Shown: piece by piece, positions 37,116-48,069 of the stretch
How the letters are laid out: every line of letters begins with the position of its first letter
Numbering within the stretch: position 1 is the stretch's first letter
NCBI GenBank assembly: GCA_022393335.1
Contig: JAJEKB010020083.1
Coordinates: forward strand, 94,482 to 158,481
Length of the DNA: 64,000 nt
From: Macrotrachela quadricornifera
Lineage: Eukaryota; Rotifera; Eurotatoria; Philodinida; Philodinidae
Reading direction: 5' to 3'
Notes under the pieces: model-generated
Database searches by the model: none
Told to the model about the DNA's origin: nothing
What the model saw: only the letters and a program-made list of their open reading frames with translations
Program-made: the position numbers and the translations under genes

Positions 37116-39094
37116 TATGGTAAAGATATTCAATATTTTCTTTGTTTAATGATTTGCTGGTCATTCTATTTGTGTATGCATAACTATATATCAGTGTAAA
37201 CCCTTGATATTTGCGTTTCTTTTCTTCTCTTTCTTTCTAACTACTATATGAATGCAATGCAAAACACAACATTTATACAGTTAATTATTGATATATATGT
37301 TTATTTCTACTTTAATGTATACGAAAATGTACCTTGCCATATGGAAAGATATAGAAAGAATGTAAAATAACAATGATGATAAACTACAGTTAGTATTCAT
37401 ACTGGAAGACTCAACTATTAATGTTTCATCTGTACGAAACTGATGCATAAGTCATAATATTTTCAATTAAAATAGATGATATGATCATACAATTAATTCA
37501 TACTAAAAAATCGTTAATCATAGCAAACATATGAAATATATCATCGTTTCTATTGAAAATCATACCTTTACAGTTAATTCCATATCAAAATCGATAACAT
37601 TGACGCAATCTTCCTCTTCATTAGAATACAATTTCTCAATAATATATCATTATTCTTCCTTCGGTGTTACGTTTTCCCGCTGTGAATAGTTATACAGCAT
37701 ATAAAAAAAATAAAAAATTATTCTTTCTCAGTGTAATATGATCTCTAAGTAACTGCTCATTTGTTTAATGGAAATAGATGTTTCACTTTGCGTTGCATCT
37801 TTCATTTGAGGTGCACTTTTTGAACTTTCTAAACGGCAGGAATATTCGCCATTATAAATAAAATATGAACACAATCTAATATTACTATGTGAATAATCTG
37901 TCGTGATATTCGTGTCGAACATTTATACCATGAGCGGTGCATGGTCAAATGACATTGGCACCATTGTTGGTATCCATTTTTGGTATTTTTTGGTCTTATA
38001 CAAAATCCTATATTTTCAAAATCTCCTAATTGAAGTTTAGTTTAGATATTGTGGAAATGAAGTCAACGATAACTAAGAGTAGAAAATATTGTAAACTTTT
38101 AGTTATATATTGATATAGAATATCAGAATCTATTTAGAAGAATTTTAGTTGTATTTTATATTTATTGAAATTTGAAAATATAATAAGTTCGATCAGTGAT
38201 AATGTGTTTGGTATTCAAATTTGATCATTCTGTTATTTAAAAGAAAACATATACAAGTTGTCTGGATATTCATTAAACAAAAGTTTTTTCGTATATCTTT
38301 ATGATTTTATTAAACTTTATCAACTCGTTTTTTTTTAAATTATTGGTGAATATATATAATTTATATTTATTCAGACGAAATTTAAAAGTATTATTTGAAA
38401 TTATCAATGAATCAATGCTATACTTGCAATATGACATGGATGTACAATGCTAATCAAACTGATTGTTAAACCCTACTGGTTGACGAATCAATGATTAATC
38501 AACAAAACTATATGTTGGTACCGTTCAAAAGTTCTATTAGCTAATTTTAAGAAAAGATTATGAAGAAGTCATTCTTCCAATAATCTGATCTACTAATGCA
38601 TTTCTCGTAGACACAGTTCAAATTTCATTTAGTAAGTTTCTCTAAGATTTGCCTGTAAAAAAAAGGTTTAAAAATTTTTTCAATATATAGATTTCCATAG
38701 AGTTCGGCGAGTATTACCTAACCATGTGAAAATATTAAAGAAAAAAAAAATTAATCAATCCTTAAATTACTTACACCTTTAAAAGAAAGTGAAATTTTTC
38801 GATTTTAATTAAAGGTTATAATTTTACAGACTAATATAGAACACCATTTAAATAAATAAAATTCTTTATAAAATAGTTAAAATTCATTCTTTTCTAATCG
38901 TAGAATTTTTATTTTGAGCATAAATTTTATTATTAAATTAATTTAATCAGACAGACATATGATTTAATTTTTAGCATCTGAAATTCGTACAAATCTCAAG
39001 TGTATATATTAAGTTTAAACATTAATTACTGACATGATAAAAAAAAAAAGTTGATCAATATTTTCCAATTAAAAGAAAAAACTAATTTTGCTAA
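37116..39094. other. Gene-poor AT-rich DNA
   Basis: No supportable gene in about 2 kb; a 64-codon minus frame at 37728-37922 has mixed composition but no motif or splice partners. The stretch next to 39094 is 3' flank of the kinase/zinc-finger gene. Confidence 0.45.
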
Positions 39095-41497
39095 TTATTT
39101 CTTTATAAATGGTAATAGACGTGATAAAAATTTTCGAATAGCTGATCTGTAACAAAATAAAAAGATAAATATTTAAAAGAAAAAAGATTTTTATTTCTCT
39201 TACGGTCCATTTTTCTTATTCTTTGGATTATTATTATTATCTGATAAATTTCTATAAATGTTGGGAGTTGAACTGGAATGTGTTCGTGATAGAGCTGTTC
39301 GTTGATTATCGATCTTTGATCGGCAAGTTTTCTTTTAATAAAATAGATCTAATAAAACTAATAATAAGTTTTTAAAAATATACTTCATGGTTAGTTATTT
39401 CATTTGTTAAATAGATTTGCTGGCAATATGCACATTGAACTGTTTCAAAATTTTTTTCTTGTTCGATTTCTCTAAATATTCAATATTAGATAGATGGATA
39501 TAATAACTTAAATATACAAACCGTCTCATATTTTCTAGGCGTGTCCTATCTTTGTTATCGCATTCTTTCTAAAAATCGTTACAGTTAATTAAAGATGAAA
39601 ATTTAAAATGAATTTCTTAAGTAATAAATAATATATAATTACTTGATGGTTTTCCAATTGTGATATATCAAATAATAGCTTGCAAATTTCACATGGCAAT
39701 TGTGTTGTATTTTGTTGTCTTAAAAAATATTTTAAGTTTATGTAAAATTAAAGAATAAGAAATATTTGTGTAAATATATACGATTGTTTGTTTTGAACGC
39801 TTGTTCTTGTTGTAGTTTTATTGGATTGATCATAAGTAAATCTTCCAGCAGGAGGAGATTGTCTTCTTGAATGAGACATATTATCCACATTGATTGGAGG
39901 TAATAGATTAAGACATGATCTCTTTCCAAATGATGACAAGCGTTGTGGTATATCAGGACAAGTTATTTTTTGATTATGATTTTCTTCTGAAACCAAAAAA
40001 TTACGAATGATAAAGATATTTTGAAATATAGTAAAATATCTTTCCTTACGTCTATCTATGGATAAACTAGAGAATGATAAACTCTTTAAACGATTTTCTG
40101 GATTCTTCAAACAATTTGTCTGTAAAATCAATAAAAATGATTTATGATCTTTAATTGAAATATCAATACTTCATGATTATAAAGTTGATCAATATGGTAT
40201 TGTTTATTGCAATATTCACAGGGACCTTGATATTTTTTTTCTGATCTACGTTAACAAAATAAATAATATTCATTTATAAAATCTATTTTTATTCATGAAA
40301 ATAATAAACTCATTTAAAGAAATTGTTGTTGATGAAAATGATAATGATTTATTTCTAATATCATAAACTGAATTGTTACATGTTTCCATATGTTCTTCCA
40401 AACTAGTACGTCGATGTGATTCAAAACATATATGACATGCTATTTCTAGTTCACTACAGATGTTTTGATGAGCATCATAATCTGTATATGGAAGATCACA
40501 ATTGTGACAAAAATTATATTGTGTATTAATTAAAACAGGATTCCTTTGAAAAATAAAATAATATTACGAAAATTTAATAAACAAATTTTCTCCCTTTTTT
40601 TCTATCTTACGAAGTAGTTGATAATTTTTTTGGATTATGAATATGTTCAAGTTGTGTATGAATCATTTGAAAATCAGGTCTATCATGTGGTCTATCATTC
40701 CAACATCTGTTCATAAGTATCCACATATCTGAAGGACATTTTCCTGGTTGTGTTAACCTTTCACCGTTTAATTTTCGTCTACAAACTTCTTCATCACTAG
40801 AAATATAATCATAAGGCATTCTTTTTTCAGGAGAATAGCCTTCCCACATAAGAACAGCAAATGAATAAACATCCGATTTTATTGAATAACCAAATCGACC
40901 TTTACTACGTATAATTTCTAGTGCTGCATAACGTTCTGGAAATTCGATTTTTGTATCTAATGGTATTGATTCATCTCGTGTTAAACCAAAATCAATTAAT
41001 TTAACTAAATTTTTTTCTAGGTCATATGGATGACATTTAACAACTAATACATTTCTACATGCTAAATCACCATGTATTATATTATGTTCAGAAAGATAAA
41101 TCATAGCTTTAACTATTTGAATAAATATTTCAAGAAGAACAGATTGTGACGGTATAAAAAATCGTTCATTTAGCAGTCTTCCAAGATCACCATCTTTAGC
41201 ATATTCTTGTAAAAGTAAAATTGAACCTGCATTTATTATTTCTATAGTTGGTTGAACAAGACCATAAGTCTTAATAATATGTTTATGTTCAAGTGAAATA
41301 TAAAGTAAAACTTCATCACTTGTTTTAATTTCTTTTATTTCGAGTAAAACAATTGGAGAATTTCTTTGATCTATCCATTCGGCTTTATATATTGTTTTAC
41401 CAAATGAACCAGTTAGTTTTTCTCCTTTTCGAATATGAACATTTAATTGAAAAGCATATTGAGTTTGTAACGTTGCTATGGATGGTTTAGTAGTCAT
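39095..41497 (-). CDS. Tyrosine-kinase-like domain fused to five C2HC zinc fingers
   Basis: Ten exons (41497-40611, 40543-40310, 40245-40170, 40119-40050, 39986-39782, 39718-39643, 39568-39522, 39471-39384, 39331-39204, 39146-39095) close exactly to 620 residues. Residues about 22-290 are a protein kinase domain of tyrosine-kinase style: Gly-loop GEKLTGSFGKTIYKAEW, hinge LLLQEYAKDGDL, catalytic loop IHGDLACRN (Asp144, Asn149), DFG at 169-171, SDVYSFAVLMWE and RCWNDRPHDRPDF. The N-lobe is short and the beta-3 Lys position reads VLLEIKE, so the usual Lys may be missing; activity is uncertain. Residues 308-325, 332-351, 383-402, 500-519 and 545-564 are five CxxC-x(9-11)-H-x(3)-C fingers of TRAF/XAF1-like spacing. 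The last exon is basic. Fingers 3-5 share the same intron position. I know no standard animal family with this layout. Confidence 0.85.
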
Positions 41498-42004
41498 GTT
41501 TACTCTTTTAGTATATTTTTTATAAAGAATTTTATTGTAATAAACTCATTTTGTATTTAGTTCTATAATATCATATTGATAATTAATTTGAAACTTACTG
41601 AAATAATTTTTCAATATTTCTAAAAAAAACAAAATTATTGTAATAGTGTGTTGATATTCTAATTACAATAAAATCTTTCTCTTGCCGTTCTTTATGTTAG
41701 TTATAACAGTTGTAAATTTTTTTGCGTATAATATTATTTTCTTCCAACATACAAGATTTCATGACACAGAAGAACGAAAATAAAGGTGATGTCAGTATTT
41801 TTCATTTTATGTTGGATTTCTTTCCGACCTATAATAGGCAATAAACAGGGGTGTCACTGTATTTTTATTTTTCAAAATAAAGTTAAAATGAAAAATGAAG
41901 ACTGGTTTATCCAAATTCTCTCGATTGTGATCAGGAATTTAATCCGAAAATTGACTGTCTATTTTCATCTTTGTCCGCAGGCACTGTTCAGCCCATTTTC
42001 ACAG
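41498..42004. other. Upstream flank of the kinase/zinc-finger gene
   Basis: Contains the presumed promoter. No other coding or RNA signal recognised; the plus-strand frame at 41786-42019 has no motif. Confidence 0.4.
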
Positions 42005-43195
42005 AAAAACAGGCTATAGGTTGCTCTTAGGTCCTCGAGAGCTAAACTATTGGAATATGTCCAGTTCCTCAAGCAAACTATTATGAGATATCCCAGATTC
42101 TCAACCACCCTACTATGGAGGTGTCTTTCGATCCTCAACTACCATATAATGGAGATATCCTTAGGTCATGAACTACTATATTATGGTGGTATCCTCGGAT
42201 GCACAAAGGCTATATTTGGCGAGTATCTTAAAGTGCTTAAGTGCTATGCTATTGGAGCATCCTTATATAGGTTAGGTACCGTTAGGATATCAAATGCTAT
42301 ATTACCAGAGCGCACTTAAATAATCAAATGATACATTTTGACGACATCCTTAAGCCCTCGGTGAGCTATGTTATGGAGTACCCACAGATCGCCATCAGCG
42401 ATATCCTTCACTTTAGCCAGGGCGTTAATCAAGAAAAATCGTGTGTCTGTATCTTCAGGGAAGTAGTTTGAATCTGCAGTCAAGGGAAGTAACGGATCCG
42501 CTCGATTCACACTAATAGTTTGAACAAAATAAATAAATCATTGACCTACAAACAATATATATATTTTTAAAGCTATCTCATAGAACTATTCTTCTTAATT
42601 GAGAAGTTGATGCAGAAGTTTATATCTAAAAAGGGACAACCTATCAGCACGCTGCTTTTAAAAAGAACTATTCCTCCAGATTCAATGTGATTAAGATCAA
42701 TGAATTTCATCATAATAAGTAGCGTTGATCAAGGCGATGCACTAAGTTCCTTACCTGTAGAATCAAACTACTACCATCCAGACCAACACACAGTGATTAT
42801 CTGGATTAAGATTCTGACTACAGTCAAGTGGATAGTTGTTGAAGACCTTGGATTACTCCAAAATATAGTATTTCATAATGTAAGGGTATCCTCAATATAT
42901 AATGCTTGAGGACCTAAAGATACCCAGACAATATAGCGCCTGAAAACCTAAAGGTATCCTAATGTATAGTATTTAAGGATCTAAGTATGTCTCTATAGTA
43001 TAGCGCTAGAAGATTTAACAGTTCCTTCATAATAAAGTACTCGAGGTCCTAAGAATACTCGTATGATATAGTATTTGAGGACTTAGAGATGACTGCAAAA
43101 GATAGCACTCGATGATCTAAGAGTATCGGCAATATATAGCACTTGAGAACCTAAGATACTTGTGGACCTAACGGTACTCCCAAAGACTTTGCTCC
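42005..43195. repeat. 1.2-kb foldback element with arms of degenerate tandem repeats
   Basis: The outer left part (42005-42310) is a run of degenerate units of roughly 40-50 bases built on ATCCTTAGGTCCTCAA and CTATATTATGGAG. The outer right part (about 42860-43195) carries the same units in inverse orientation (TTGAGGACCTAAAGATAC, TATAGCACTTGAG). The inner parts also pair: 42360-42520 (AGGGAAGTAGTTTGAATCTG) matches the inverse of 42700-42850 (inverse reads TGGTAGTAGTTTGATTCTA). The centre lies near 42540-42690. Arms are therefore about 500 bases each. Tandem repeats inside long inverted ends define Foldback-type elements (as FB and Galileo in Drosophila). No coding interior is visible. Confidence 0.75.
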
Positions 43196-43374
43196 TGCGA
43201 TGGTGAGGAGCGGACAATATTTGCCAAAAAGTATTGAAACACAGAATTAATTTCGAGATCGAAACTCTAACTGCTGTCAGGAGAATTTACATAGGCCATT
43301 CTTTATTCTTTAATTTAACTTTATTTTTATTTTATAAAATAAAGGTAAAATGATATTCCTAGTAATAAACATTC

Positions 43375-43493
43375 GCTTACGGCCATACCACGTTGAATAC
43401 ACCAGTTCTCGTCCGATCACTGAAGTTAAGCAACGTCGGGCTCGGTTAGTACTTGGATGGGTGACCGCCTGGGAATACCGAGTGTCGTAAGCT
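43375..43493 (+). rRNA. 5S ribosomal RNA, copy 1
   Basis: A 119-base match to eukaryotic 5S rRNA: begins GCTTACGGCCATACCACG, holds the internal Pol III promoter (box A AAGTTAAGCAACGTCGGGC, box C TTGGATGGGTGACCGCCTG) and ends GTGTCGTAAGC, pairing with the 5' end as helix I. A run of seven T follows directly and serves as the Pol III terminator. It is identical to the second copy 3,955 bases downstream. Confidence 0.98.
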
Positions 43494-46400
43494 TTTTTTA
43501 AAATTATATTTACATGTTATTGTGTTTCTTCTTTTTGCTAACAATAGCAAACAATTATTATATAAGGCCTTTATTCATTTTCTTGCTTTCTAATTTTTGT
43601 AACTTGAAATTTTTATTTTTAATAAAATATAAATATAAGATTTTATATCATCATTCAAACTTTTGTATATTCTCGTTTATTTATACAACATCGACGAATT
43701 TGATAAACAATTTCTTTACTTTTTTCGATAATTTAAAACATACTAATCAAACTTTTTTTCTGAATAGGAAATGCATTGGACTGATTAGTTCATCAGGCTA
43801 AAATTAAAATATTCACAATTCACAATTTTAAACTACCGCAAATTTAATATAAAAGTGATATTCTAATGCATCAACTGATTTCTTGTGAATATTGACTGAA
43901 TTCGTTTGAAATTTATCAAAACAATAGTTCAATTTTCTAATAGATTTATTTTTCAACAGCTTACCAAAGTTCACTTCCACTAACCACTGAAAACTCAAGA
44001 AGAATTTCTACTTCTCACTGTAAGATTATTATTTAAATATAAAAAACGTAGCAGACAGTAAATGACTGTGAGTAACATCTACTCAAAAAGAAAACGTCAT
44101 CTTCAATAAGAAAAGTATTACGACGATAAAGAAGCTCTTTAATTTTACTGTATTCTGTAATGACATGAATCGAATTGATCTATTTCTGATGAAAAAAAAA
44201 TATGAAGTTTTCGTTTAAAAGTGGTGTGAAAATCTAACTATTAGTATTAATATTATTTTGATCTCTATCTGTATTATAAATACAAAATGGAATAGTTATT
44301 TCAACACGAATAGTATATTGCAATGATGGCAAATTAATCAAAATATCAAATAAAACCCAACATTAATTCATAGATTCTTAACAATAAAATCCTCTTTTTC
44401 TTTCAATCAATTGATGTGATATTAACAATATCTATAATCACTTGGCACAAAACTAAGATATATTGTGTATGTTATTTGGATACAATAGAGATAAAAAGGA
44501 AAGAATAGAACTATGTCGCATCATAACAATAGTCATGATAATACCATCAAAAAAAAGAGAGAGAATCATATTATCGAACTTTCATCACATGACTAAATTT
44601 CTAGCACATAAACAGCAGTTCTTTGACGATCTTGAACGAATTATTTGATATTAAAGAAAATCAAACATAATTATACTTTTTACTTTTTAATATCTATTTA
44701 AATGCCTTTCTTCCGAATATTGTGTAACAATAGCTAACTAAACAGAAAAATTTGTGAAACTTACTTTAGAAAAGTATCGGCAATGTAAATTTCAAGTAAA
44801 ATTTTTTTCCCATATTTTTGTACTTCAATCAATAGAGTTTGAACTGCTGATTGCAAAAATCTATTTTTTAGCCTTAGCAAACATCTCCTTCAAATCGAAA
44901 AAACGTATCTTTTTAGAAATGTGTAAATTTTCTCCACATTATACTTTTTTCCAGAATGATTATAAACAAAAACACCATGTCAAAAATAGACGAAATTAAC
45001 CCAAAGAAAAAGATTCTTCTTTTTTCTGTTTGTTTTCTGTTATTGACTCGTGTGCAACACTCAAGCATAAGAGAAGATACGTCTTAAGCCAACAATCAAT
45101 CAACAATCTATTGCTTCAATAACAATCAAAAATTTTATATGGAATGCCAAATATAAGATCTGATAATGTTGTTCTTCTACGATAGACGTCTAGTACTCAT
45201 CGAGTACTAATTTCTATAATAATTCGTCTTTATCAACAATAAGAAGAATAGTAGGATTATTTGTAAGAATATTGAAGGAAATAGGATCAAACTGAACTTA
45301 ATAATTAGCGGAATCTACTCTAGACTTTTCACTCTTTTTTTGTCTGAAAACGAATACCAAAATGGACAAACACTGATATTGTCGTTGCAATAATCTGACG
45401 ACTAATGTCACTGAAAATGGTATGTAATGAAGTGAGTATTAGTAAAACTGCAAGTGAAGGCAATATAGACCAATTGCTTGACACAGAATTCGGCGTATTA
45501 GTATAGAAGTTGACTTCAGAAATAAAAAATAAGAAACCTTTAGGATGAATACCTTAAGAGAATGGAAGCAGATAGAGATGTGTGATTTTCATCATTAGTA
45601 AGAATGATATCGAATGCATTGATCTGTATAAGATTCATTAGATTTGGAGAATTCATTGATGGATGTTTTTGTATTAATATTATTTTTATTGCATTCATCA
45701 CTTTCTAAAGAATTTTCAATATAAATTATAGAAATATGTAACCCTAATTATTCTGTGTTCGTGATAAAATTTCTACAATTTTTTATTATCTTTTCAACTT
45801 TTTCCTTCGATACGGTTTTTAAAGAACGTGATAATTTTTATAAGAATATGTGGTGCCTAGAGTCATATTTGTCTGCATTTTATGTTGAAAATGCTTTGAA
45901 AAAGTATGAATAGATTATATGTGTATACAGGAAATTTTTAGTCTCGCCGGCAGTGTTTATATCTTACTCGCTTTTTAAATTTCTAACCATTGTACTGTCT
46001 AAATGATTTTGTCACCTCTGGCTTTTGATAAGACATGGGAAAAAAACACCAGGAACAGGATATGGAAATTTCTATTATTATTTTTCAATACTTCTTTCCC
46101 TCATAGAATTACAAAGGATTTGGTTTACATAATTCATTTTTATTAACATAAATTTTTCTTCACGACATAGAATAGAACAAACGACTTTAACAAAGCCTTA
46201 TTTATGCTTCTTTTCACTTCATTATTGCGCTGCTTCTTTGAATTTATTATATTATCATCTATTTCTCTACTTCCGAGAAAAATTTTTATATGTTAAAAGA
46301 TATCCAAAAAATAAATAATTTATTTAGAAAATTAACAATATAGTTTTTCCATCTGTAAACAACAGAACAAACGTCGAGAATAGGTTCGATTTTGAAATCT

Positions 46401-46564
46401 ACAAGAAATAATCAAAATCTCAAACAGATAATTTTTTTTTTAATAAAAAGAATATGTTAAAATGTACATTATATTCAAAGATATATATTTGTGTATAAAC
46501 TAACAAAATGAAATAAATAAAATATGCTATTTTTATAATCAATTTCAAATTTGCACTTGCAAAG
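43494..46564. other. Spacer between the 5S genes, left part
   Basis: About 3 kb of AT-rich DNA. Open frames at 43514-43801, 44463-44648 and 44754-44999 (+) are noise-like. No other RNA gene, element or exon chain recognised. Confidence 0.45.
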
Positions 46565-47075
46565 GAACCGCTTCAATGCTCAAGTCATTTTTTGACTCAG
46601 ACTGTGTACATAAAGTAGACCCAAGTAAAGTATAGAAAAAACTCCAAAAGGATAAGTGCTTATAGTCCTTCTGTCTAGAGTTATAGGATTTTTACCGAAA
46701 TTTTAACCTATGTCATGTTATACATCAACAAACTGAATGATATTATTTTGACTTGAGATTTTGCCCATCGATACCTTCATTTGTGAATAGAATATTCTAA
46801 AAATTCTAGTTCAAACAAATATTTCCTTCTCGAGTTATTAAAATTGCTCGTATTTCATAATAGATGGTAGAATCTTCTGTTTTTTGAGATTTTAAAAATT
46901 GATGAGCAGACTCTGAAATCAAAATACTATCATTCAGTTTGTTAGTGTATACCATGATATAGGCTAAAATTTCAGTAAAATTTCTATAACTTTAGACACA
47001 GGATCTATGAATACTTATACTTTACTTGGGTCTACTTTATGTAAAAGCAATTTGCCAGTTGAAGCGCTTCTCTAG
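46565..47075. repeat. Foldback element between the two 5S genes (about 510 bases)
   Basis: Arms of about 200 bases: the left includes ATAAAGTAGACCCAAGTAAAG, AAACTGAATGATA and TTTTGACTTGAGATTTTGCC, matched in inverse orientation between about 46880 and 47075. Ends resemble each other as CCGCTTCAA/GCGCTTCAA. The centre lies near 46800-46870. Non-coding MITE-like palindrome; target duplication not assigned. Confidence 0.7.
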
Positions 47076-47329
47076 TTAGTAGAACATTAAAATGCTTTTG
47101 AGTTTTTGATTCGATACTGTTTTTCTTTTGCAGTATATACTCGAACTAGTCGAACGTATTATTTTGTTATTTAATTTGAACAGAATTTATTACTGTTATT
47201 ATAAATATTCTTAAATGAGAAATAATATTGAGTTACAAACAAGAATCTATTCAAGTAGTATAACAGATATCTAGTGAATGACATTAAATTAAGTAAGATA
47301 TAAAATAAATTTTTATCTGTATAATGTTC

Positions 47330-47448
47330 GCTTACGGCCATACCACGTTGAATACACCAGTTCTCGTCCGATCACTGAAGTTAAGCAACGTCGGGCTCGG
47401 TTAGTACTTGGATGGGTGACCGCCTGGGAATACCGAGTGTCGTAAGCT
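47330..47448 (+). rRNA. 5S ribosomal RNA, copy 2
   Basis: Base-for-base identical to the copy at 43375-43493 across all 119 bases, same strand, again followed by a T-run. Flanks differ except for the immediately preceding TTCG and the terminator, so the genes are dispersed or widely spaced rather than part of a simple tandem unit. Confidence 0.98.
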
Positions 47449-48069
47449 TTTTATTTTCTTTCTATATATTAATATTTTATTTTTCATTTGAAAAATTCTA
47501 AATTTTCCAGATAAATTTTTTTTTATTTCATCTTTTCAATTGGTTTTCTTATTTTTTTTTTCTTGCCAAAAACAAATGCAATAAACACAAATAAAGAACC
47601 AAAAACACACATATATGTATATATATTTATATGCATATACTGTTCAAAACAAACAAACAAAAAAACAAATTTTCCTTGTGTTGATGATACAAATCATAAT
47701 AAAGTTACGAATGGTAACAATAGAACATACACACCACAGCAAGAGTAATAAATCAAAACAAGAAAGAAAAGAAAAGAAGTGTCTGCTGATTTTGTATTCA
47801 CTGACACTATCTGATAGATATGTAAAGAAAAATTTCACGCCCATATTAATAGGTACAATGATGATAAACAATAAAGTCAAAAAAACAAAAAAAAAAAAGA
47901 AAGAAGAGAAAAAAGAACCGAGAGAAGAAGAGACAAAAAATTGGTGTTACTGTTCAATAATGTGACAACAACAACAATAACAACAGAAAAAAAGAAAATA
48001 CCTGAGTATGAAAAAAATTTTTTTTCAATAGACATAAAAACAAAAATAAATGGCACATATTTCATCCAC
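47449..48069. other. 3' flank of the Ski/Sno gene
   Basis: Purine-rich, lysine-coding-like A/G tracts on the plus strand (47760-47935) give long chance frames. No gene recognised; the 3' UTR of the Ski/Sno gene should be here. Confidence 0.45.

Noticed and set aside
37728..37922. Minus-strand frame with YNGEYSCRLESSKS, considered as an Ig-like fragment
   Set aside because: One YSC motif only, no partner Cys/Trp pattern and no exon context.
42050..42510. Open frames inside the tandem-repeat foldback element
   Set aside because: Frames cross repeat units without conserved residues between units; the element's symmetry explains the sequence.
42005..43195. CRISPR-like array, considered because of the regularly repeated unit
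   Set aside because: Units are degenerate, contiguous without unique spacers, and inverted between arms, in a eukaryotic genome.
47563..47965. Lys/Glu-rich plus-strand frames downstream of Ski/Sno
   Set aside because: Translations of A/G simple sequence; no start context or homology.
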